64,000 nt of DNA from NCBI RefSeq assembly GCF_003255815.1, contig NC_037686.1:55029888-55093887 (forward strand), given 5' to 3'. The notes under the pieces were generated by a model. It was given only the letters and a program-made list of their open reading frames with translations, was not told the DNA's origin and did no database searches. Shown in pieces: positions 1-11,082 of this stretch. Source of the DNA: Theropithecus gelada (Eukaryota; Chordata; Mammalia; Primates; Cercopithecidae). Made by a program: the position numbers and the translations under genes. Numbering within the stretch: the first letter of the stretch is position 1; each line of letters starts with the position of its first letter.

Positions 1-2760
1 TGTCCCATATGCAGTCAATTTTGCTAGCTTCTAGCAAATGGTCAAGTCGTTTGACCATTTTTGAATTTGATTGTTTTTCTTCATGTTTTTGAGGTCGGGG
101 TTTTTTATATATTCTGGGTAGTAAACCCTTATCATATATATGATTCGCAAATATTTTCTTTCATCCTGTAGGTTTTCTTTTTACACTCTTGACCATATCC
201 TTTGATGGGCAAATGTTTTCCATTTTTATGAAATCTGATTTATCCATTTTTTTCTCGTGTTGTTTGTGCTTTAAGTATCAATTTTAAGAAACTATTGCCA
301 AATCAATCAGTGTTATAGAAGATATATATATGTATATGAATATATATAAGAGCTAAAGCTATAAAACAATTACAAGAAAACATTTTGTATATATATTTAG
401 GTCAATGATTCATTTTGAGTTAATTTTTATATATGGAGTGAAACAGGGTCTAACTTTATTCTTTTCATATGGCTATCCAGTTATCCAGAAACATTTGTTC
501 AAGATAAAAAATTTCCTCTTTTGAACAGTCTTGCTACTTTTGTCAAAAATCAGTTGGGCCTAGATTCTTCGGGTTTATTTCTGGACTTTCAGTTCTGTTC
601 CATTGGTCTGTATGTCTAGCCATATGCCACTACCACACTGTTTTGATAACTGTTGTTTGTAGTCAGTTTTGAAATTGGGACATATGAGTCCTCTAACTGC
701 ACTTTACTATTGTCTGCTCAGGGTCCCTTGCAGTTCCATATGAATTTGATGCTCAGCTTTTCACTTCTGCAGAACAGGTCACTGAAATCTTTATAGAGAT
801 TACATTAAATTTATAGATCTCTTTGGGAGTATTGTCATCCTAACAACATTAAGTTGTCCAGTTCACGGACGTGGAATGTCTTTTTGATTTTAGATCTTTA
901 ATTTCTTTCAGTAATATTTTGTAGTTTTCAGTGTACAGTTCTTTCACTTCTTTGGCTAAATTTATTCCTAGGTATTTTGTTCTCTTGGATGACATTGTAA
1001 ATGGAATTGTTCTTTTAATTTTCTTTTCAAAAAAGGAAAGATTTATCCTGATTTATCAAAACAACACTGGTCATTGTGTGTTGATCTTAAATCTTGCAAC
1101 TTTGCTGCATTTGCTTATTAACTCTAATCATTTTTTATGGTTCTATGATATTTTCTACATATATAGAATCGTGTCATCTGCACGTAGAGAGATAGTTTTG
1201 CTTCTTCTTTACCATTTAGATGGCTTTTATTTTTTCCTGTTGCTTAGTTGCTCTAGCTAGGACTTCCAGTACAATTTGGATGGTAATGTTTTGAGAAAGC
1301 AGATACCCTTGCCTTGTTTCTGATCTTACAGGAAAGCTTCAATCTTTCACCATTGACTATGATGTTTGCTATAGAATTTTTATAAATGCCTTTTGTCGTA
1401 TTAAGGAAGTTTCCTTTTATCCCTAGTTTGCTAAATGTTCTTATCATAAAATGGCATTGAATTTGCCACATGCTTTTTCTGCACCTGTTAAGATGATAAT
1501 GTGATTTTTCCCCCTTCGTTCTACTGTGATATGCCTGCGTTATTAATACATTGCCTAATTTTATGTTAATCCACCCCTCGCATTCATGAGATACATCCCA
1601 TTTGGTGTTGGTTTATAAACCTTCTAATGTGCTTTTGGATCTGTTGTTAGTATTTTGTTGAGTATTTTTGTCTCTATATTAATAAGGGATACTGTTCTGT
1701 GGTTGTTTTCTTATCTTGTGTTTTGGTATTTGGTATTGGTTTTGGTATTGGGCTAAAGCTGGCTTGATGGGTATAGGAACTCTTCAGTCTGTTTCCTTGT
1801 TATATGCCTGTTGGGATATAATTTACTGGGATATTCTACTTACTGAATCAGTTTGGTGATTTCTGTGATTCTAGGAATTAGTTCATTTCATCTTGATTAT
1901 CTGATTTGTTGATGAGCAGTTGTTCATAGTATTAACTTATTTCTTTTAATTTCTGTAACGTCGGTACTAACATCCTGCTTTCATTTCTGATCCTAGTTAT
2001 TTGCATCTTCTCTCTTTTTCAGTCAGTCTAGCTAAACGTTTGTCAATTTTATTTCTCTTTTCGAGAACCAACTTTTGATTTTGTTAATTCTCTTTATTGT
2101 TTTTCTAGTCGATGTTTCATTTATCTCTGCTCTAATCTTTATTATTTCTTTCCTTCTGCTGGCCTTGGGTTTAGTTTGATCTTTCTGTAGTTCCATAAGA
2201 CATTGAATTACTGACTTGAGATCTTTTTAAATACAGGTATTTATAGCTATAAATTTCCCTCTGAGTACTGCTTTTGCTATATCCCATTAGTTTTGGTATA
2301 TTGTTTTCATTTTCATTCATCTCAATGTTTTCTCATTTACTTCATGATTTCTTCCTTGACCTATTGCTTATTTAAGAGCATGTTGTTTAATAGCCACATA
2401 TTCGTGGATGTTCCATTTTTCTTATGTTACTGATTCTTAATTTCATTCAATTATAGTCAGAGAAATACTTTATATGTTTTTGATCTTTTAAACTTACTAA
2501 GAATTACCTTTGCCTAACTTATGGTCTGTCCTGGAGAATGTTCTGTGTGCATTTGAGAAGAATATATATTCTGCTGATGTTGAGTGGAGTGTTCTGTATA
2601 ATTTTATTAGATTTAGTTGTTTTATAAAGTTTGGGTTCTCTATTTCCTTATTGACCTTCTGTCTAGAATTTCTGTGCAGTATGAAAGTAGAGTATTGAAG
2701 ACTCCAACTATTATTGTAGAACTGTCTTATATTCTTTCAGAGATACTTTGTGCATGTATA
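1..2760 (-). repeat. old L1 (LINE-1), antisense, ORF2 part, runs off the window start
   Basis: Diagnostic antisense L1 phrases are present, such as ccattggtctgtatgtctagccatatgccactacc near 600 (given in two parts: ccattggtctgta, gccatatgccactacc) and the reverse-transcriptase-region text ttcctaggtattttgttctc near 966. Order runs from ORF2 C-terminal at 1 toward endonuclease near 2690. It is diverged, with many stops. Any short open frames inside are remnants. Confidence 0.85.
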
Positions 2761-3345
2761 AATTCAAATATGTGATCTTTTCCCCGTGATTTAAACAAAT
2801 GATACCATATTCTATGTACTATTCTCTACTTTGCTGTTTTTATACTTAACATTAGATTTTACTTTTTATATCATGATATAAAGAACTTACTATGAGTGTT
2901 TTCAAACTTTGACTACACCTTCAGTAAAAAAGATGTTTTATGTCATGTATCAGTACGTACTTACATATATAAAACTAAAAGTTTTATAAAACATAGTAAA
3001 GACAAGCAATAGCAAACACAATTTTATAAATATTTTGGAAAAGTAAAGAAGAAAATCCTTAAATAAGCAATTTAAAAAGAAAAACATGCTGTTCATGACC
3101 CATTCAACTGATTTTGTGACCCACTGTTTTAAAGGTAGTATAGGATAAAGATTTAATCAAAGCTGTCCAATAAATTAAACTTTTTTAAATAGAAAGCACG
3201 ATGAATATAGGTATTAGCATTATTTGTTTTTCTTTAAAACAGGAAAAAGAAAAAAGTAACAACTTTACTCAATCGTCAGGTTACAATTATAATATTTTTT
3301 AATTCAGTGTATCTTATTTTAAATCTAAGATGCAATTGGTTGTAA
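2761..3345. other. intron, AT-rich, nothing recognised
   Basis: AT-rich intronic sequence between the antisense L1 and the first AluYR. No coding potential or clear repeat signature seen. Confidence 0.5.
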
Positions 3346-3359
3346 CAGTTATGTTTCTT

Positions 3360-3653
3360 GCCGGGCGCGGTGGCTCAAGCCTGTAATCCCAGCACTTTGG
3401 GAGGCCGAGATGGGTGGATCACGAGGTCAGGAGATCGAGACCATCCTGGCTAACACGGTGAAACCCCGTCTCTACTAAAAATACAAAAAACTAGCCGGGC
3501 GAGGTGGCGGGCGCCTGTAGTCCCAGCTACTCGGGAGGCTGAGGCAGGAGAATGGCGTAAACCCGGGAGGCGGAGCTTGCAGTGAGCTGAGATCCGGCCA
3601 CTGCACTCCAGTCTGGGCGACAGAGCAAGACTCCATCTCAAAAAAAAAAAAAA
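3360..3653 (+). repeat. AluYR (Old World monkey AluY), full length
   Basis: Full dimeric Alu with A-tail. It carries the gatccggcc variant. A perfect 14-bp target duplication cagttatgtttctt is at 3346-3359 and 3664-3677, with about 10 nt of non-A sequence between the A-tail and the right copy. Confidence 0.95.
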
Positions 3654-3834
3654 TAGCCAGCACCAGTTATGTTTCTTTAAGAAAGAAAAAGAATCCCAAT
3701 TGAATTATGGCATGCTGTCTATCGTAAGATATACCCATATTTCAAAGATACTAAAGTTTAACAAAAATATATACCTCTTAGGTTCTTTGAAATAATGGTA
3801 GTCTCTTTTTACTAACTTATATTTTAAAGTCAAA

Positions 3835-3915
3835 TATTTATCTCTACTGTAATCTTTATTATTTCCTTCTGCTGGCCATGGGTTTAGTTGATCTTTCTGT
3901 AGTTCCTTGCCTGTT
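3835..3915 (-). repeat. short L1 fragment matching 2131-2195
   Basis: The stretch ctttattatttccttctgct..ggtttagttgatctttctgtagttcc repeats the sequence at about 2131-2195 in the first L1 with small gaps. It is either a second L1 fragment or a local copy. Confidence 0.6.
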
Positions 3916-4329
3916 CATTTTGGGAGACAAAAATAAAAGATGGACTGATTTTTTATATGTGGCTTACATAGCAGTTCATTTTAATGGATTGGTTGAGGAA
4001 ACTTGAATCTTTTGAGCCAAATTATAGAATAAATATATTTATCATTTGATAAATGTATACAGTAAATAAGCTAAAATTGTTGGTTTTTCACAATTTCTGC
4101 TTTAACCACATTTGAAGAGGAAATTCTATAATTAAAAAATAAAATTTTATGAAAGATTACTTCAAGTAGCATTTTTGGTAATCATATATCAAAATTTAAC
4201 TTTCAGTTTCATTCTGTGCCAAGGAAATATATTCTATCAGCTAGCTAAGCTGGAAAATCAAAGGAGAAATCTGGGGCTGAGATGGGAGTGGAAAAGAGGA
4301 GAGATTTAATAGAGACCAGCTTTTGAGAT

Positions 4330-4475
4330 ATTGGAAGTCTTCCAAAATTATATTGTGATGATGACTGTACAACTCTGAATATGCTAAAAACCACTGAATA
4401 TACACTTGAAATGGATGAACTTTATGAAAGATGAAGCATATCTCAATAAAACTGTCATTGAAAAGGCAAAAGAGA
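4330..4475 (+). repeat. old L1 3' end fragment, sense
   Basis: Contains ctaaaaaccactgaatatac and tatctcaataaaactgt, the typical end of old L1M 3' UTRs. Confidence 0.6.
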
Positions 4476-5522
4476 AAACCACTTATCTCAGTAAAACTGT
4501 AACAAAAAAGTCAAGGGAAAGAACCAATTCCCTAAAAGTTTTTAAAGTAGTTGGTACCTCTACAGTCCTCCCGTCTTATGAGAAACTAGACTTTGATCTT
4601 TTGCATTGTCATTCATGTTTCCTTCATGGAAAACTTACGAGTAATGATCACCTCAGAGGATCATAATTCTATGAGATTTATACAGTAGTATAGTGGATAA
4701 GTGTAATAAAGTAGATAGGAAGTTTTGACTATCTTCTTTATACCTATGTGATGTTGGCATGTGTGCATACTTAATTTTGTGAGTAAATCACATTTCTTTA
4801 GCAATAGTGAGACTTGAGGTAAGGTTATTTAAGTACTTAGGTTCCCTAAAGATTGAGCCCCAGAAATTATAGATATTTAATATTAATAATTCTAAGAATA
4901 GGTATTTTTAGCAGCCCTTGAATTGTAAAACTTTTACAGAGGTGAGTAATCTTTTTTTTTTTTTTCTTATGTGAGTCTTTGTAATGTCTGTCTTTATTGG
5001 GTTTCCTTTTTATATGAACAGGAACATACTGAAAAGTTTCACCTGAAAACTTAAATCAGAGGTTGTACGCTATCTACAGACCAACAAAGGCTCACAGATA
5101 GGTTTTGTTTGGCCTACTCGGTAATGTTAAAAGTGATGTGCTAGTTATCAGACTTTTAAAAACTGATATTTTACCTAAAAATACAAAATTTGGGCTTTTT
5201 CTGAAAACTCCTAGTCTGAAGTTTTCCTCCAGTCTAAGAGCACTAGACTTACATTTCCAAACGATTTTTTCAATTGGAACACAGTTCCTGTCCCTGGTAG
5301 GTGGGACATGGGATCTCTAGTTAGCCACAGTTGCTGCCCTACTTTTTAGCCCCTAGTCACTAAAACCCCATGTTAGTACTGTTTATCATCATGTTTGCAT
5401 TATTGTTTTCCTTATACCCTTTATTTTACATGTTTACATTACCTTCTTGACCCTCCTTGTCTGGTACTGATAAACCTTTTGTTTGGATTCCTCCATGCCT
5501 TCTGTGCTATGTATTAAATTTT

Positions 5523-5642
5523 ATACACTTGTATCTTGGCTGATCCATACCCTAATTTTCACATTATATCCAAATGTAATATATATTTGGATATAGTGTA
5601 ATGTGACAATTAGGGTACGGATCAGCCAAGATACAAGTGTAT
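5523..5642. repeat. long near-perfect inverted repeat (hairpin)
   Basis: The left arm 5523-5575 and right arm 5585-5642 are reverse complements over about 50 bp, with two mismatches and one 5-nt insertion (gtgta, right arm); the loop is 9 nt. A decayed direct copy of the right arm is at about 5744-5794. No known MITE was recognised. Confidence 0.85.
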
Positions 5643-5996
5643 CTTGTATCTTGACACTAAAAGTAAAATAATGTCTCATTATATTTGGATATAATCAAAA
5701 TAAAAATCCAAATAAAATAATAAGTAAATATGATATCACATTATATTTGTATATAATCTTGACAATTAGAGTACTGATAAGCCAAGGATATCTTAGCTGC
5801 TTTGAAACAGATATTTCTATATTACTTATTGTCTTTCCTTCCTTCTTCAGTCATTTCTACTCCACCCCCAATTGTTTTCAGCATAGATTCTTTCCTTTGG
5901 ATTGTGCAAAAGAATTATCTCGATTTGTTTAAATATAGATATTAAATATTGAAATTTAAATTTCAAAAGATTACCATTGACTCAAAGAAAACCATT

Positions 5997-6222
5997 TTCT
6001 TTTTTTATTTTTTTGGATCACAGGGTCTCACTCTGTCACCCAGGCTGGAGTGCAGTGGCGCGATCACAGCTCACTGCAGCCTTGACCTTCTGGCCTCAAT
6101 AGATCCTCCTACCTCAGCCTCCCAAGTAACTGTGACTACAGGTGCACAGCACCACACCCAGCTAATTTTTGTATTTTTGGTAGAGGTGGGGTTTTGCCAT
6201 CTTGCCCAGGCTAGTTTCGAAT
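5997..6222 (-). repeat. partial old Alu (J type), antisense
   Basis: A T-rich head then gggtctcactctgtcaccca; the match stops near ttgcccaggctagtttcga, so the 5' part is missing. Confidence 0.85.
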
Positions 6223-6418
6223 TCCAGTCCTCTTCTATTAATGAAATCTAAAAATCCTAGAAATTCTGCAGTAGGATTACTATACTGATTTTCTCTTTAA
6301 TGATCATAGACACTCTTAAATATTTCACTTCAATGCACATTACTGAGTACTCTCTATGTTGCCAAATCATGTTTTAAAATATTAAAGATTCCTATTGCTG
6401 AAAGTATGGATATATTAG

Positions 6419-6473
6419 CTGGGCACAGTGACACATAGTTCCAGCTACTCAGGAGGCTGAGGCAGGAGGATCT
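6419..6473 (+). repeat. Alu right-monomer fragment, left piece of an interrupted copy
   Basis: ctgggcacagtgacacatag.. to ggcaggaggatct. It continues at 7220 after the LTR insertion. Confidence 0.75.
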
Positions 6474-7219
6474 TGTGGAGTTCTAAATAAGGAGTGGGAG
6501 TTGGCCTGGCGAGACTGAGGGAAAGCAAAAAAAGAAAGTGGATAAGCTGACCGGGCACGGTGGCTCAAGCCTGTAATCCCAGCACTTTAGGAGGCCGAGA
6601 CGGGCGGATCACGAGGTCAGGAGATCCAAACCATCTTGGCTAACACGGTGAAACCCCGTCTCTACTAAAAAATACAAAAAAAAAAACTAGCCGGGCGAGG
6701 TGGCGGGTGCCTGTAGTCCCAGCTACTCGGGAGGCTGAGGCAGGAGAATGGCGTGAACCCGGGAGGCGGAGCTTGCAGTGAGCTGAGATCCAGCCACTGC
6801 ACTCCAGCCTGGGCGACAGAGCAAGACTCCGTCTCAAAAAAAAAAAAGAAAGTGGATAAGCTGTCAGTCTGCTTTTCTTCATGGTCCAGGACACGTAGCC
6901 CTCCTATACAAATAACTCACGGTTTTCCTGCACAAAGCTATCACCAGACACCTCAGCCAATAGAAAAATGCAAGTTAGCTCACTGCCACCTTGGCTTTAT
7001 CAGTACTGCACAAAGCCCTCTTCAGCACACAGCATGAGCACCAGCAACTTTTTGTCTCCTTGCAGTTAGCTCCTGTCTTGCTGGTCTGCCCTTTCCTTTC
7101 TTGCAATGTATTTTCCTACTTTGTCTAATAAATCTGCCTTTCTTTACCCACAACTGTCTTGGCAAATTATTTTTACTGCTCAGAGCAACATCAGCCCCCG
7201 ATAGTCACTGCCCTCAACA
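6474..7219 (+). mobile_element. solo ERV LTR inserted in an old Alu, itself carrying an AluYR
   Basis: The element begins TGTGGAGTTC and ends CTCAACA (TG..CA ends) and is flanked by a 5-bp duplication gatct at 6469-6473 and 7220-7224. Without the internal AluYR it is about 430 bp. An AATAAA at about 7126 suits an LTR polyadenylation signal in + orientation. No internal retroviral genes are present. The family is not identified; the duplication size fits a class I ERV. Confidence 0.7.
6550..6846 (+). repeat. AluYR nested in the LTR
   Basis: Full-length young AluY with a perfect 17-bp target duplication agaaagtggataagctg at 6533-6549 and 6847-6863. Confidence 0.95.
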
Positions 7220-7338
7220 GATCTCCTGAGCCCAGGAGTTTGGGGCAGTAGTGTGCTACGATCACGCCTGTGAATAGCCAACTGCCTTCAAGCCTGGGCA
7301 ATATAACAAGACCCAGTCTCTTAATAAAAAGAAGGAAA
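7220..7338 (+). repeat. Alu right-monomer, right piece of the interrupted copy
   Basis: gatctcctgagcccaggagtt.. (read gatctcctgagccc, aggagttt) to cctgggcaatataacaagac and an A-rich tail. It resumes exactly where 6473 stops. Confidence 0.75.
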
Positions 7339-9982
7339 TGCGGACACATAAGTTTATTATGTGAAGCAGAAAAATTACCTCTTGGATCTGATATTACCCA
7401 AGTCATAGGTATTTTCTTACCATGGTTATTATTTTAATATTATATGAGATATTAAATCTAATATGCCTAAGGATTTTTTACTGCTCTATTATTCTCATTT
7501 ACATTTAGTCTTTCAAAGATATTTTTAGAACACCTTGTCTTCTGATGGAAATGTAATCACCATTTTTTAAATGCTGTATTCAGAATTATAAAGAAAGTTT
7601 TAAGACTGTACTTTTTCAGTGTGAGAGGTGATGCCAAAGGGAGACTATTGATTCAAGTCTATTAACTTATGAATAGTCTGAAAATGGTAAATACAAACTT
7701 AGTAAATTCTGGTGTGGATTTATTAGTGTTTCAAAGGCTTGAAAGATGAATTTACAATAAATGGGAATACGTAACATAACAGACATATACTTATGGAATC
7801 TATTATTTTATTTTAATAGCAATACAAATAAAAGTTATAAATAAATGGATAATGGAGAAATTAGCAGATTTGGGGCCAGTCTCAATCTAGCAATTATCCT
7901 AATCGTGTCCTTGCTGGCTCTGTCAGAAACAGACCACTCTTTCTGCATGTTTCTTCCTCACTTACTGGACCTCTTCTCAGCTCTGTGTTGCTGTAAGAGG
8001 AAGAAGCCATCCGGCATCCTTTACACTCTGAGTTGTAACTGCCATAGCCGTAATATGCCAAGGTGGACTACTCTTGTTGGCATGGAATAGCAACCAAAAA
8101 TTATTGGCAGTGACTTCCCATATGTTGTTAATTTGCCGGCAAGAAATAAAAGCTGATGGCAATATCAATTATTACTGTGATTAAGAAAAGTGAAAAGTAT
8201 TTTTTTCAAAGTCCTAAATTCACAGAAATTTAAGGTTCAAGGAGACAAGGACTCACAAATACTTTCCTTCTAATATGTCAGTTTGAATTGACTCGTAGCG
8301 ACTGCTGTGTTGAACAGGCTTTTTTAGGCTATCTTTGCTTTCAGAAGGAAAAATTATCAGCAATAGATAAATTGCAGAATGTCTGTGAAGTGTTTTCCAT
8401 TTGTGCATTAATCTGAATTCCTACATGTTTCACTTTAAGAAACTGAAAGAGAAATTTGTGCTTTTCTTTAGTTTCTTTGGTACTAAGGAGTAAACCAAGG
8501 TAAGAACTCTTTCAGCTCCTGGGCCAGAGTTCTCAGTTTGGCACATCTGTAGCCATATTTCAGTTAAAATATTGTCCATATTAATGTATGACTTAAACTT
8601 CCTCCTTGATTAAGGATCACTAAGCCTCATGATAAAAAAGAAAAAGAAAATAAAATATAAGACATAAAGGATGAAGAGCAACACAGTTGTTTTTGTATGC
8701 TTGTTTTTGAGATGAAGTAAAAGATTATACTCTACATTTTAAGTGTGTGTGTGTGTGTGTTAGCAATTATAGCTGCTATCTTACCTTCATTTCATAACTT
8801 TAAACAGTATGAGAAGTATACATGTAGAGATGATGGGAAAGCAGGAAGAGGGATTAGGAGGAAACAAGATCTGACATGAAGACAAAGTACAAATAAAATT
8901 TTTAGGGCCTTTCTTGGTTTTCAGGCATTAGAATAGCTTCTCACTTTTTTAATGCTTCCAGAATAACTACTTTTCATCCTTATGGTTCTACTCTCAGTAG
9001 TATACCCTGATGATGCAATGTCTTAGTCCTCTCATTAGTATCATTGCCTCTCAGCAGCCCATATGGAATCAACTAAAGATTAGGGTACTCCTTGCTATTA
9101 ATGATCTCCTACCCTAATATTGTTAAATTTCCAGCCAGACAGAATATTTACTATTTTGTAAAAGGTTGTTCATTTTCTTCTACAGAATCAGGACTAATCC
9201 ATCAAGCATTACATTAAACCTCTAGGGAAAACATATAGGATCTATACATATGCTCTGTCTCTCATTCCCAGTGCAAAATTTTTTTTCCTAATTTTTTATT
9301 CCTTTTGAATTATTCACTAAGGTAAAACCTAGAGAGGTGCCCAAACAGGAAGACTGAAAATGGCAGAATAAATGTTTCACATTCTTTTTTTCTCAGATAC
9401 ATTCTTAGCTCGTCTTACCTATACCTTTGTAACTTCAAATTTAAGATTTATAATATATAAAGACTTTAGAAATAATAGAGAGAGACTTCTAGTCATACAT
9501 TTAAGCTTCAGTTTCAACTCTTCGAAAAATCATCTCTTTCTTAGGAAGCATCTTCAAAGTGTGAAAACACTTCAACAGTGTAGACTTTTTATCATGCTTT
9601 TCTTCAGGTTACATTATTTTTTTTTTTAGGTTATATTATTACAGACAATAATAATCGTACATTATTACATAGTGATCAATTTCTATTTTAAATCTCTTAA
9701 CAGTTTTCGGTGAGTATCAAGGCAGGTGGGAAAGAAATGGGTGTAGTCATTCTTCCCTTCTTAATTACATCATAGTGATTTCTTTACTATATTTACAAAA
9801 TATTGTTTTTACAACTTAGAGGATTTCTCACAAAAATATTGTATTACTTTTGGACCATTGTTCTTCTTAGATTTGAAAATCCACTCAAATGAAAAACATT
9901 AATGTATTTTGAATGTACTTTAGTATAAAGAATTTCATCTTAATTAAAATGTAAAACAACGTAACTAATTTCAAGTATTTCT
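7339..9982. other. intron, no gene seen; (GT)9 at 8743-8761
   Basis: AT-rich intron. The only clear structure is a short GT microsatellite. Open frames of up to 85 codons here show no family I recognise. Confidence 0.5.
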
Positions 9983-10280
9983 TTTTTTTTTTTTTGAGAC
10001 GGAGTCTCGCTCTGTCGTCCAGGCTGGAGTGCAGTGGCCGGATCTCAGCTCACTGCAAGCTCCGCCTCCCGGTTTACGCCATTCTCCTGCCTCAGCCTCC
10101 CGAGTAGCTGGGACTACAGGCGCTCACCACCTCGCCCGGCTAGTTTTTTTTTTTGTATTTTTTAGTAGACACGGGGTTTCACTGTGTTAGCCAGGATGGT
10201 CTCGATCTCCTGACCTCGTGATCCGCCCGTCTCGGCCTCCCAAAGTGCTGGGATTACAGGCTTGAGCCACCGCGCCCGAC
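9983..10280 (-). repeat. AluYR, antisense
   Basis: Full length, with the ggccggatctcagctc variant. An 18-bp target duplication ctaatttcaagtatttct is at 9965-9982 and 10281-10298. Confidence 0.95.
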
Positions 10281-10969
10281 CTAATTTCAAGTATTTCTTA
10301 GAAATAAACTTTTAGTTCTTACTTTCCTACAAAATGCTGAATTTACCTCTGCATATTGAATGTGAAGAAAACAAAATATTGTTAAAAATTTATATTTCAA
10401 CATCAAATATTTCTACTGATACTTTGTAATGGTACTGAGACGATTCAACATCTATGAAAGTGGTCTTTTTAATTAGGCACTGAGTCAAGTGCTAAGGGTA
10501 CAAAATTATTAGATCTAATCATAAGGACATTATATTGTCCTTATAGAAGTGGGAACAGTGGTCTTTATTTTTTATTATCTTTTTAAGTTTTAAATTATAG
10601 TGGACTTCTGCAACTTTTGTTTAAAAACACTTTCAGAATTAAAATTACAGTGTCAGTATGTCACATAATGGAATGTTATTTAGTGTAAAAGCTAGTGGGC
10701 CCTTGGGAAGTGCTAGATTAAAAACCAAGGCTAGTTGAATCTTAAGCAATTTTTGTTATGTTGTTATTTACATTTCCTCCACAACCAACACATAAACGTT
10801 TTAGTGTAAACATCTCTTGAATTACCAACCTTACAAAATTAAAATTTACCCTTTTGTATATTGACGTTTATTTCACTTTAAATGTCCATTTAAGAATATT
10901 CTAGAGAAAAAAAAAGAATATTCTGCAATGTGTTTTTATTTGAAATTTTCCACCCTCATATTTCTTTAG

Positions 10970-11082
10970 GAGTTGATCCCCCTCATATTGTGTACAGCAT
11001 GTCTACATCCTGAACCTAAAGAGCGAGATCAGCTTCTCCACATACTTTTCAATTTGATCAAGAGGCCAGATGATGAGCAAAG
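10970..11082 (+). CDS. RELCH: RELCH exon w1 (113 nt, starts phase 0, ends after 2 bases of a codon)
   Basis: Encodes residues 1-38 of the window protein, beginning ELIPLILCTACLHPEPKERD and ending at the split Arg of RPDDEQR. The acceptor is tttctttag and the donor gtgggt. It forms a leucine-rich helical segment at the start of the HEAT region. An Alu on each side, in opposite orientation (9983-10280 minus, 11550-11849 plus), brackets it. Confidence 0.92.

Noticed and set aside
3450..3663. Open frames of 62-63 codons with SPRLECSG..SAHC-type peptides
   Set aside because: These are the standard antisense translations of Alu and recur at every Alu in the window.
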